Source: Acinetobacter pittii ATCC 19004 = CIP 70.29
GTDB lineage: Bacteria > Pseudomonadota > Gammaproteobacteria > Pseudomonadales > Moraxellaceae
Length of the DNA stretch: 64,000 bases
Reading direction: 5' to 3'
Assembly: GCF_000369045.1 (NCBI RefSeq)
Contig: NZ_KB849790.1
Coordinates: 503,422-567,421, forward strand
The notes under the pieces are model-generated. The model did not search any database and was not told where the DNA came from. It saw only the letters and a list, made by a program, of their open reading frames with translations. Both the position numbers and the translations under genes were made by a program. Below are positions 46,593 through 54,861 of this stretch, piece after piece (the first letter of the stretch is position 1; each line of letters begins with the position of its first letter).

Positions 46593-47774
46593 TTAAAGAC
46601 TCACTTTAAAATAACTTTTGGGATTCAATCTAATTACTAAAATAACGACTAATATCACACTGACTAAATGAAAAAGCCATCCTGCTTTGTAAGCCCCCGT
46701 AAGATCATGCAAAATTGCAATAATCCACGGCGGGATTGCTGCCAGTAAAAAACCGCCACCCTGCATCAGTGCAGATAAAGCACCTGCATGAATGGGTTCA
46801 TCAAAATGGTCTAATGCAACGATAAGCGTTAACGCAAAACATCCTCCCAAACCCACGCCCAAACAAATTGCCCAAAGCATAGAGGCAAAATCAGGCATAA
46901 AAGCCATTCCAGAGAACCCGACTAGTTGCATTGCTAACGTAAACCATAACCATGGACGTCGGTCTTTATATTTCCTAGCTAAAACAGGCAAAATGAGCGC
47001 TGAAGCTGCTTGGCTCAAGGCCAGCAAAGCGAGTAATTTTCCACTTTGTGCTGCACTCCAACCATGATCTTGAAAAGAAGGTGCTAACCACGCTACCACT
47101 GACGAGTAGCCACCATTTACAAGTCCAAAGCACATCATTAATAACCATGTTCGAGGTTGATTTAATAACTTGCGTACAGGCGCATGATGAATGGATGAGC
47201 CAACTTTTGTTGGTAAAAAGACAAGCGCCAATATAAATGCAAATAAAGCTGGAACTGCAAAAAAAGCCAGTCCAACAAACCATAAACCCGTTATATTTGA
47301 AACTACAGGCGCTAACCATGCTCCTAAGGCACCACCGCCCATAAGCATGGCTGAGTAAAGCCCCATCATCGGACCAATATATTGGCTAAATTCTCTTTTG
47401 ATCATGCCGGGAAATGCCGCTTGTATCATCGCAACTCCGAATCCAATTACTATTGCACTAAGAATTAATCCTTCGGATGTAGGCAATAAAAATCGGACAG
47501 CACATCCTCCACAAATGGCCAGCAGTGCACCAAGAATAGCTTTTCGCTCACCGATCAAGTTTTGCAATATTGGGCCAACAAATGCAATGAGTCCCATAAG
47601 CATCATCGGTAGCAAAGTGAGTAGTGCTACCCCTTGTAAGCTTAAACCAGTGGCTGTTCGAATATTGGCAATCAATGGTCCAATACTTGTGATAAATGGT
47701 CTTAAATTAAGCCCAACCAAAGCCACAGTTACAATGAGCATCGACTGAGTCAAAAAAGCTCCAGACTGCTTCAT
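46593..47774 (-). CDS. CynX/NimT-family MFS transporter
   Basis: 393 aa from the ATG at 47772-47774, which overlaps the stop codon of the upstream deaminase as TAATG. Twelve hydrophobic helices; the start helix SMLIVTVALVGLNLRPFITSIGPLI is typical of the CynX/NimT (YeaN) group of anion or nitroimidazole-linked exporters. Likely co-transcribed with the deaminase and ankyrin genes. Substrate unknown. Confidence 0.85.
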   Translation of the reverse strand: MKQSGAFLTQSMLIVTVALVGLNLRPFITSIGPLIANIRTATGLSLQGVALLTLLPMMLMGLIAFVGPILQNLIGERKAILGALLAICGGCAVRFLLPTSEGLILSAIVIGFGVAMIQAAFPGMIKREFSQYIGPMMGLYSAMLMGGGALGAWLAPVVSNITGLWFVGLAFFAVPALFAFILALVFLPTKVGSSIHHAPVRKLLNQPRTWLLMMCFGLVNGGYSSVVAWLAPSFQDHGWSAAQSGKLLALLALSQAASALILPVLARKYKDRRPWLWFTLAMQLVGFSGMAFMPDFASMLWAICLGVGLGGCFALTLIVALDHFDEPIHAGALSALMQGGGFLLAAIPPWIIAILHDLTGAYKAGWLFHLVSVILVVILVIRLNPKSYFKVSL

Positions 47775-48259
47775 TATTCTGAGCCTGAATGATTGGCTTG
47801 ATAATTCTTCCAATGCGCATAAAGATCAGTGCGGTTTTCAACTCTGATCGGTATATATTGAATTTTCATTGATTGCTCAGCTAAGGGCTTGGCAAGCTCT
47901 ATATATATTTCGGCTGTAGACAAACCAAATGGTCTTCCGTCTTCATTAGAATATGCATAGCTCACCGACTTAATACCTGCTAAACGCATTGCAGCCATAC
48001 ACATTGGGCATGGATGTCCACTTGCATACACAGAACAGCCTTCTAGGTTGGCAGATCCTAAAACTTGACTGGCTGCACGAATCGCCAGTAATTCAGCATG
48101 TGCGGTTGGGTCATTCGTTACCAGAATCTGATTTACGCCTGAAGCAATAATTTCTCCATTCTTTACAACCACAGCACCAAATGGCCTGCCACCTTTTTCA
48201 ATATTTTTATAGGCAAGCTCAATCGCCTTACGTAAAAACTGTTCACCTTTTTCCATCAC
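47774..48259 (-). CDS. Nucleoside/guanine deaminase family protein
   Basis: 161 aa zinc-dependent deaminase. Zinc site and proton shuttle: TAHAELLAIR (HAE) and SGHPCPMCMAAMRL (PCxxC). RPFGAVVVKNGEIIASGVNQ and the length suit GuaD-type guanine deaminases or tRNA-adenosine-like small deaminases. It lies 13 bp after the ankyrin gene and is coupled to the transporter gene, so a nucleobase-related function of the transporter is possible. Confidence 0.8.
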   Translation of the reverse strand: MMEKGEQFLRKAIELAYKNIEKGGRPFGAVVVKNGEIIASGVNQILVTNDPTAHAELLAIRAASQVLGSANLEGCSVYASGHPCPMCMAAMRLAGIKSVSYAYSNEDGRPFGLSTAEIYIELAKPLAEQSMKIQYIPIRVENRTDLYAHWKNYQANHSGSE

Positions 48260-48272
48260 ATACTCTCACTTT

Positions 48273-48941
48273 CTATTTTGCACCAGCTGCAAGAAGTCTT
48301 TTTTCAATTTCGCGATATCCTCGTGACCGCGCATGGTGTAAGGGAGTTATGCCGTCTTTATCAGCCAAGTTCGGATCAGCACCTGCCTTTAATAAAAGCT
48401 CTACAATATGTTGATATTTAGGTTCTCCATTTCCCAAAATGATGGCCTCAAGTAATGCTGTCCAACCCAAATTATTCACATGATTAACATCTACACCGGC
48501 CGCAATTAATGTACGGACTGTTTCAACATGGCCTCGTTCCGCTGCTGGAATTAGCGCAGTTCCACCGTAACGGTTAATACTTTTTAAATCGGCACCATGC
48601 ATGAGTGTCATTCTTAGAATTTTTAAATATCCCTGTGCACCAGCATATAAATATGGACTGTCTTGAATATTGTCTTTTGCATTTACATCGGCACCAGCCT
48701 CTATCAGCATATGAGCAGCATGTACATTATTTGCTCTTGTAGCAACCATCAAAGCAGTCGAACCAGTTTCATCTCGCTCATCAATTAAAGCTTTTTGAGA
48801 TAAAATCCGTTTGATAGATTGTGTGTCATTATTTATCACTGCCTGATGTAAAGGATACTCACCCATTGCATTCGTCATATTTGTAAAACCCGACGCCCCT
48901 AATGCGACAATCAGATTCATCCATATTAGTGACTTACGCAT
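48273..48941 (-). CDS. Periplasmic ankyrin-repeat protein
   Basis: 222 aa from the ATG at 48939-48941, supported by GGGAGG 5 nt upstream; the longer frame from 49001 lacks this. Signal peptide MRKSLIWMNLIVALGASGFTN... cleaved near NAMG. About five ankyrin repeats follow, with the consensus TALMVATRANNVHAAHMLIE, GADVNAKD, TALIPAAERGHVETVRTLIA, GVDVNHVN. Such periplasmic ankyrins (AnkB-like) may assist catalases or act as inhibitors. First gene of a three-gene operon. Confidence 0.8.
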   Translation of the reverse strand: MRKSLIWMNLIVALGASGFTNMTNAMGEYPLHQAVINNDTQSIKRILSQKALIDERDETGSTALMVATRANNVHAAHMLIEAGADVNAKDNIQDSPYLYAGAQGYLKILRMTLMHGADLKSINRYGGTALIPAAERGHVETVRTLIAAGVDVNHVNNLGWTALLEAIILGNGEPKYQHIVELLLKAGADPNLADKDGITPLHHARSRGYREIEKRLLAAGAK

Positions 48942-49073
48942 GGTGGCCTCCCAATAGAAATTTTTGGCTAAACATTTTGCAAATAGAATAAACACGACCA
49001 AAAGTATTTGGAAATTAAATTATTGAATCGATAGTATTAAGATTATAAATATTTATCTTATCGGCTTTTAAGT

Positions 49074-49946
49074 GTGGCGGTACCTAATATGTTTGATCCT
49101 CGCCTTTTACGTGCTTTCGTCACTATTTTTGAAACTGGCGGTTTTACCGCAGCTGCCGATCGATTACACCTGACTCAATCAACAGTTAGTCAGCAGTTAG
49201 CACGACTTGAAGAATCTGTCGGTCATGCCCTTATAGATCGGACAGCGAGACCTTTCAAATTGACGGCATCTGGAGAGTATCTAATTGGTTATGCGCAAAG
49301 GATTTTGACTCTCCAACAGGAAGCTGAGGCCCTACTTAAAGATCCGGCAGGAAGTATTCCCATTCGTATTGGTTTACCAGAAGATATGATGAGTCCTGCA
49401 ATGGCTGAAGTTTTCGGTATATTTGCCAAAGAGCATCGCTCCATTCGTTTAGATGTAACCTCTGGCTTAAGTCGGAATCTAACAGAACGTTATCGGAATG
49501 GTGAGTTCGATATTATTATTGTCAAAGAACCTGCTGCTAGTGCTGATCACCACGCTACATTCCCAGAAGAAATGGCATGGTTTGAAAGTTCGAATTCAAC
49601 AACTGAATGGTCTGATCCCATGAGTTTAGTGACCTTTCCTCAAGGCGGACTTTATCGGGATGAGATGTTCGCAACCTTAGAGCGCGAACGGCGACGTTGG
49701 TATATTGCCTTTACGGGTAGTAGCCTAGAAAGCGTGTTAGTCAGTGTTGAAACAGGATTAGGATTATCTTTATTGCCTGTAGCTACGACCAATGGACGAA
49801 GAGTACGTCGATATGATTCATTAGGAGATGTGCCTCCTATGGCCGTTTCAATTTACACATGGGAAAAAGCTGGGATAATTTCCCAGCTTGTAGATAAAAT
49901 GACGTCTGTTTTACAAGAACGTTTTCAATCATCAATCAATATTTAA
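49074..49946 (+). CDS. LysR-family transcriptional regulator
   Basis: 290 aa from a GTG at 49074; an ATG at 49089 (MFDPRLLRAFVTIFETGG) is an equally good start. Helix-turn-helix GGFTAAADRLHLTQSTVSQQL, ARLEESVGHALIDRTARP, then the effector domain with LPEDMMSPAMAEVF and TGLGLSLLPVATTNG. It is divergent from the ankyrin-deaminase-transporter operon and probably controls it. Its end overlaps the convergent tagX stop by 4 bp. Confidence 0.82.
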   Translation: MAVPNMFDPRLLRAFVTIFETGGFTAAADRLHLTQSTVSQQLARLEESVGHALIDRTARPFKLTASGEYLIGYAQRILTLQQEAEALLKDPAGSIPIRIGLPEDMMSPAMAEVFGIFAKEHRSIRLDVTSGLSRNLTERYRNGEFDIIIVKEPAASADHHATFPEEMAWFESSNSTTEWSDPMSLVTFPQGGLYRDEMFATLERERRRWYIAFTGSSLESVLVSVETGLGLSLLPVATTNGRRVRRYDSLGDVPPMAVSIYTWEKAGIISQLVDKMTSVLQERFQSSINI

Positions 49947-50896
49947 CTTATATCATTCGAACTTTCAGCAATCAGCTTTTCTGCCATTTCTTGAGTTTTT
50001 CTTAAGCCCGGCATACGGAACTCGGTATGCCCATAATCTTGGATAGATTTCCAACGTCCACCCCAAGTTAAACCAACCGATTCGGCGACTTGCCCATATA
50101 ACCGATAGCCTTGCATTGCCCATGGATCTCGCTCAGAAATAACCACTTTTCCATTTCGCTTAAATGCTACATCGGCTGCTAAACCAAATTGGTGATAGCT
50201 TTGATACCCCCTCGCTCTAGTCGTGTTAGGATTGCCCGCCAACATGTTCTGACGTGCTGGGCTACGATAGCCTTCCAATAGAACCAACTCATAACCGTAC
50301 TGTTCTTTCATGATTTTAAAGACCATGAGTAAACGCTGTTTATATCGTGGGTTCATTTTGTCCCATTTACGATCAACTAAATTTGTATCCAAAATAGCTC
50401 GACCATCGAAACTTGCATTATCAATCGGTGAAGAATTAATAGCTCCACTATTTTGAGACGAATATTGCTGCTCTAACTGCGTGGCCTCAACAATTGCAGC
50501 TTCAATTAGGCTCTCATCCACTTCTGGCGGTGGCGATAATATTTCACCATTTAAAAGTGCATAAATTTGAGGATCTGTTTTTTTCAGATATTCAGCTTCA
50601 ATTCGGGTTGAGCTAATAGGCCGAGTTAAAGCAAACACTAAAATACTAGCAAACAAGAAAAAGCCCGCAATAACAATCCACCACTGCTGTAAATGCCAAT
50701 GAGATTGTAATTTTTCAGGAGCAGCTGCCTGATTCATGGTTTGAGCAAATTGTTTAACCTGATTAAGCTGTTTACGCCCTTGGGGCAGTAATGACAAAAC
50801 AAAATCTTTGCTTCTACTCCTGAGTTCATAAGACATTAAAAACGCTAAACCAATTGCCAAACATGTAAAGCAAAAGAAAATGAGAAAGATTATCAT
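49943..50896 (-). CDS. tagX: TagX, peptidoglycan endopeptidase of the type VI secretion locus
   Basis: 317 aa. Two membrane segments (1-22 and ~75-95) anchor a periplasmic M15-type peptidase domain: LVLLEGYRSPARQNMLAG, SYHQFGLAADVAFKRNG with zinc-binding His and Asp, and YGHTEFRMPGL with the third ligand. In Acinetobacter TagX is an L,D-endopeptidase needed for type VI assembly, making space in the cell wall. Last gene of the remaining secretion cluster, 7 bp after asaD. Confidence 0.9.
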   Translation of the reverse strand: MIIFLIFFCFTCLAIGLAFLMSYELRSRSKDFVLSLLPQGRKQLNQVKQFAQTMNQAAAPEKLQSHWHLQQWWIVIAGFFLFASILVFALTRPISSTRIEAEYLKKTDPQIYALLNGEILSPPPEVDESLIEAAIVEATQLEQQYSSQNSGAINSSPIDNASFDGRAILDTNLVDRKWDKMNPRYKQRLLMVFKIMKEQYGYELVLLEGYRSPARQNMLAGNPNTTRARGYQSYHQFGLAADVAFKRNGKVVISERDPWAMQGYRLYGQVAESVGLTWGGRWKSIQDYGHTEFRMPGLRKTQEMAEKLIAESSNDIS

Positions 50897-50903
50897 CAGT
50901 TCA

Positions 50904-51527
50904 TTAATTCACGGCAAAAGGACTTCGTGTAATTTTAATATCTACCGATGCCTTAGGCGGCTCAACCTCAGGTTCTGGTTCGGCTGGAGCTTTACTCTCA
51001 ACTACTGGTTTAGCCTGCGCCACTTGTTGTTGCTGCGGCTTACTCACAGGTTTTTGCTGAGCTGGCTGTATTTTGGGTTGAGCCGCTTTAGCTGCACCCG
51101 TTTGTAGCTGAGGCACAACCTGAACTTTCTTTTCACCTGTTAGCTGTTCATCAAATGGTGAAACTCGTTGTTCATTCGTAGCAACAGTTTTATGCGGAAC
51201 AGGTTTAAAAATATTGCTTAACTCATTATCTTTTGGCTGTTCAAAGCCATCACGACTCATTGAGTCCGTCTCATTATCTTGACTTACAACAACCTGATTT
51301 TGTTCATCTGAAGAATGTACAGCATCTTGATTTAAAATTTGCTCTTCCGTTGATTTACTCTCAATTGCTGCTGATTCTGGCGAATTCGGTTGAGACAAGA
51401 ACAGGAATAGCGAGATGCTGACAAACACCCCTGCAATCACACCAATCACAATATAAAGTACTGGTGATTTCGGCTTTTTTTTATTCGATTGTAAAACTCG
51501 AATAGAAGTTGGTTTTTCCTGAGCCAT
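50904..51527 (-). CDS. AsaD-like type VI-associated membrane protein
   Basis: 207 aa. A single helix at ~23-47 (PVLYIVIGVIAGVFVSISLF) follows a short basic cytoplasmic tail; the rest is acidic then proline/glutamine-rich (QPKIQPAQQKPVSKPQQQQ) and disordered. No enzymatic motif. It lies between tssL and tagX, the position of the Acinetobacter-specific gene called asaD in the literature as I recall it. Function unknown. Confidence 0.7.
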   Translation of the reverse strand: MAQEKPTSIRVLQSNKKKPKSPVLYIVIGVIAGVFVSISLFLFLSQPNSPESAAIESKSTEEQILNQDAVHSSDEQNQVVVSQDNETDSMSRDGFEQPKDNELSNIFKPVPHKTVATNEQRVSPFDEQLTGEKKVQVVPQLQTGAAKAAQPKIQPAQQKPVSKPQQQQVAQAKPVVESKAPAEPEPEVEPPKASVDIKITRSPFAVN

Positions 51528-51539
51528 TTCGTTCCATCA

Positions 51540-52346
51540 TCAAGGTAAATAAATTGTAATATGTGCTTGCTCTTGAGGAGCAGAAATCACATTTTGATAG
51601 TTAGATAATGCTTTATCATTTTGATTGTTCAGCATAAATCTTAAACCCGCAAAGGTAAGTAATGCAAAAATCAATAGAAAGATCAAAATCCAAAAGAAAG
51701 GTACTTCGCGATGAATAATATTTCGTATTTGATCGGGAATTGCCGAGAACGGCGAAAACGCAACTTTTTTCCCTTTTAAATAGTCAATTTCATCACCCAC
51801 TCTTGATACTAGGTGGTTGAGACTTTCAATAGATTCAATTCGGTACTTACCCTGAAAACCGAGCAAAAGGCAGTAATGAAATACTTCTAAAGCAGCTAGA
51901 CGTTCTTTTCCACGACTACGTAATTGTTCCAAAATTTCAAAGAAACGATACCCAGCTAACTGAGAACCAAACAAGCTCAATTGCAATGGGCTAATTAACC
52001 AAGCATTTTGTAAATTAAAATAGCTTGGGTCTTGTTGCGTTACGATAGTTTCATCAATCAAAGCACAAAATGCATATTTAGCATCATGAATATCATCAGC
52101 TGAAAATTGTAACTTTTTAGCTTGCTGCTCAAATTGATTGAGTAAATTTAAGATTTTTTCACGAAACTGCTGAGCGTCTGCCGGCACATACTGATTTCGA
52201 ATCAAAAAAACCAAATAAAAGCCATCATGCAATAAATCAATAAGATTGATTGCCTGTAGCTTTGCCTGAGACTGGCTATTATTGTTCCCACCCGTTCCAA
52301 TTTGCCCATCGTCAAATAAAGAAGGAGCACCAGTGGATTGTGACAT
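51540..52346 (-). CDS. tssL: Type VI secretion protein TssL (DotU/IcmH)
   Basis: 268 aa. DotU-family cytoplasmic domain (NLIDLLHDGFYLVFLIRN, DAKYAFCALIDETIV, FFEILEQLRSRGKERLAALEVFHYCLLLGFQG) and a C-terminal anchor helix at ~216-238 (FFWILIFLLIFALLTFAGL). TssL is part of the TssJLM membrane complex. It is 17 bp after tssK. Here its main partner TssM is truncated. Confidence 0.9.
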   Translation of the reverse strand: MSQSTGAPSLFDDGQIGTGGNNNSQSQAKLQAINLIDLLHDGFYLVFLIRNQYVPADAQQFREKILNLLNQFEQQAKKLQFSADDIHDAKYAFCALIDETIVTQQDPSYFNLQNAWLISPLQLSLFGSQLAGYRFFEILEQLRSRGKERLAALEVFHYCLLLGFQGKYRIESIESLNHLVSRVGDEIDYLKGKKVAFSPFSAIPDQIRNIIHREVPFFWILIFLLIFALLTFAGLRFMLNNQNDKALSNYQNVISAPQEQAHITIYLP

Positions 52347-52363
52347 TTTTCTCTCCTTTACCC

Positions 52364-53728
52364 TTAAGCGTTCATAACCGCAATCAGTTCAATACTGATA
52401 TCTTGGAAGCCAGCCGGAACATAAATACAAATCGTCTCTGAATCTAACATGCGTTGGTATAATTCATGATGGGGTTCAACTTCAAAATAGCTCACACCAG
52501 AACGTACAGGAATCGCTGTTGGAACCTGAATCAAGTGATGCAATGGAATTGCAGGTAATGCTGCAACTACACGTTGCTCTACATCTAAAGTGCTACCAAT
52601 CTTGAATCGTAAAGGTACAATCTGGATCAACTCATGTGTCTGCATTGCGCTACTTGATACTGCAATATAAAGTCGAGTATCTCGAGTAATCTTATCGGTC
52701 TCAAGACTTCCCACCCAATATGAAGGGCGGATTTCTTTAAGTGCAATACTGATGTAACGGCTCGAAATAATCGTATCGAGTAAATCACGTAGAATCGTGT
52801 CTAACTGCGAAAAACTTTCTTGTAAATTATGGTGTTTATAGGCAGGCAACTGATCAACATCATACGCCGTCGAGAAGGTTAATAAAGAACCTGCTAAACG
52901 TAACAATTCGAAGAACAAACGTTCTGGATGGATTTGTGGATATTGCACAAAATGATTCAGGCCAGCATGAGCTGTATTTAAGGCATTTACTAACCAGAAT
53001 GAAACGATATCACCTGAACGGAATTCAATTAACTTCTGTTCATTTTCTCGGTTATTGGTTTGAATAGTCTTAATTTTTGCCTTAATCACATTCAGTGTTC
53101 TTTTTAAGTTTGAAATGAGTGATTCAGAGGCATCCACATGCAAAATTGGTGGAATAAACTTTCGGTCAATTTCAAAAGCACCAGAGCTTTGACGCTTAAT
53201 TTTTCCAATCGGCAGATATAAGAAACCATCTAGATTGTGGTCTGGATTACTATGTACATCTAATAATTTAAAAACAGCACGTCGGCGTAGCAAACTAATA
53301 TCTGCTTCAGTAGCATTAGTAAATAGATCATGCGTTTCGACAAGGTGAGATTGATATCTACCCTTTTGCGCTTGGTTTTGATCAATTAGATTTTGCTTAT
53401 TTGCTTGTAAAAGCGGCAATGCTAAATAGATTAGCATCTCACCACGTAAATTAAGATCGTCTAATAAAATTGGTTCAGGCAATAGATCATATGCAGGTGC
53501 CTGATAAATTTCACCGTCTTGCCAGATCATCTCTACAGACTCAAGAGCAAGAATATGCGTACTCAACTGAGCTTCATCGAAACTTAACTTTTGAATGCCA
53601 TACGAAAAAGGCACAACTGCGCGAACCGTATGATTTAGGCGTTGTTCATGATACGTATCTTGAATTTGGAAATGTTGAGGTCTTAAAAATAAACCTTCGC
53701 CCCACAGGACTTTTTCAGCTTTAAACAT
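52364..53728 (-). CDS. tssK: Type VI baseplate protein TssK
   Basis: 454 aa, normal TssK length. Opens with VLWGEGLFLRPQHFQIQDTYHEQRL, the family hallmark, and contains FLYLPIGKIK and FKIGSTLDVEQRVVAALPAIPLHHL. TssK connects the baseplate (TssEFG) to the membrane complex. tssE, tssF and tssG are missing from the window. Follows tssA by 16 bp. Confidence 0.92.
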   Translation of the reverse strand: MFKAEKVLWGEGLFLRPQHFQIQDTYHEQRLNHTVRAVVPFSYGIQKLSFDEAQLSTHILALESVEMIWQDGEIYQAPAYDLLPEPILLDDLNLRGEMLIYLALPLLQANKQNLIDQNQAQKGRYQSHLVETHDLFTNATEADISLLRRRAVFKLLDVHSNPDHNLDGFLYLPIGKIKRQSSGAFEIDRKFIPPILHVDASESLISNLKRTLNVIKAKIKTIQTNNRENEQKLIEFRSGDIVSFWLVNALNTAHAGLNHFVQYPQIHPERLFFELLRLAGSLLTFSTAYDVDQLPAYKHHNLQESFSQLDTILRDLLDTIISSRYISIALKEIRPSYWVGSLETDKITRDTRLYIAVSSSAMQTHELIQIVPLRFKIGSTLDVEQRVVAALPAIPLHHLIQVPTAIPVRSGVSYFEVEPHHELYQRMLDSETICIYVPAGFQDISIELIAVMNA

Positions 53729-53744
53729 ATGTCTTTACCAATCT

Positions 53745-54839
53745 TTATTCATATTCATTTTTAGGCTGCACACCTAACATTTCCTGAACCATTTGTAATG
53801 GATGCTCATCTTTGATGACTTGCGCTAACCATTCATGTAATGGCATTTGACTCCATTTAATCGTTTTTTGAAGCATATAGCTCACAGGGCTATGCGGTTC
53901 ATTTGCTTGGAAGTAATCGGCAATATCTTGCAGCACTTTCATTGCTTGTTCACGGTTAGCCAAGTGCGTTTGTGCTTGAGGCTGAAAAGCTGGCTGATCT
54001 GAAACAACTTGTACAGGCACTTGATTTTCCATAGATGAACTCGTGATAACAGTAGCTTGTTCTTGGATTGGCGCAAGCCCTGTACCAAAAGCTTCTGCTT
54101 TATAAATCTTACGTAATGTGCTGTGAATAGTCTCAAATGCCGAATCAATAGCAGCAAAACTCGGCGAATCTAATCCCATTAAATGATCAAGAGTCTGTTT
54201 TAAAACATCCCACTCGGTTAAGACTGAACTAAAATCTTGATAATTAGAATATTGAAAAGTTTTAGAAGTATTAAAAATGGCTTGGTCGAATTGTTCTAGT
54301 TCAGATGGTCCCGACTGGCTGTCATACTCTTCAGTTTGTTTACGGCGAACATTTTCGTGATATAGAAAATTATCGTAATCAAGCAAATTATAATAAGGAG
54401 CTGTATTGGTTAAAGAAACTTTCTTCAACAAGCCAGGCAACTGATTAATTAAACCCTGTAGTAAACCAATGCGTTGATCTAAGTCATCATCTTCAATAAC
54501 AGGGTGAATTTCCTGCCAGTATTGATTCAGCATGGTATGGCTTAAAGTTAAACCTTTAGCCATACCTTCAAAACCATAAAGATGAGTCCAAGCCTCTAAG
54601 AGCCAAGTTAATAGACGAATATCTTTCGTTTTATCTTTTAGCAAAACACTCGTGTTCTTTGCTACAAAGTCCCAATCGGCTTGTTTGCGCTCAGCAACCC
54701 AATCACCTTGATCTAGTAATAGATCATCTTGTGTCTTCGCTTTTTTAATTTCATGAAATTCATTAGAAAACGAAAAGTCATCACCACAAGGTAAACTATC
54801 ACTAATGGGTTCGAGTAGTTCAGAAATATCAATATTCAT
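53745..54839 (-). CDS. tssA: Type VI protein TssA
   Basis: 364 aa with an ImpA N-terminal domain: LLEPISDSLPCGDDFSFSNEF, DWDFVAKNTSVLLKDKTKDIRLLTWLLEAW in pieces, GLTLSHTMLNQYWQEIHP. TssA primes sheath and tube polymerisation. C-terminal AMKVLQDIADYFQANEPHSPVSYML resembles the class with a VasJ-like end. Lies 22 bp after tssH. Confidence 0.9.
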   Translation of the reverse strand: MNIDISELLEPISDSLPCGDDFSFSNEFHEIKKAKTQDDLLLDQGDWVAERKQADWDFVAKNTSVLLKDKTKDIRLLTWLLEAWTHLYGFEGMAKGLTLSHTMLNQYWQEIHPVIEDDDLDQRIGLLQGLINQLPGLLKKVSLTNTAPYYNLLDYDNFLYHENVRRKQTEEYDSQSGPSELEQFDQAIFNTSKTFQYSNYQDFSSVLTEWDVLKQTLDHLMGLDSPSFAAIDSAFETIHSTLRKIYKAEAFGTGLAPIQEQATVITSSSMENQVPVQVVSDQPAFQPQAQTHLANREQAMKVLQDIADYFQANEPHSPVSYMLQKTIKWSQMPLHEWLAQVIKDEHPLQMVQEMLGVQPKNEYE

Positions 54840-54861
54840 CTAATTTTAGCTCTATTCAATT

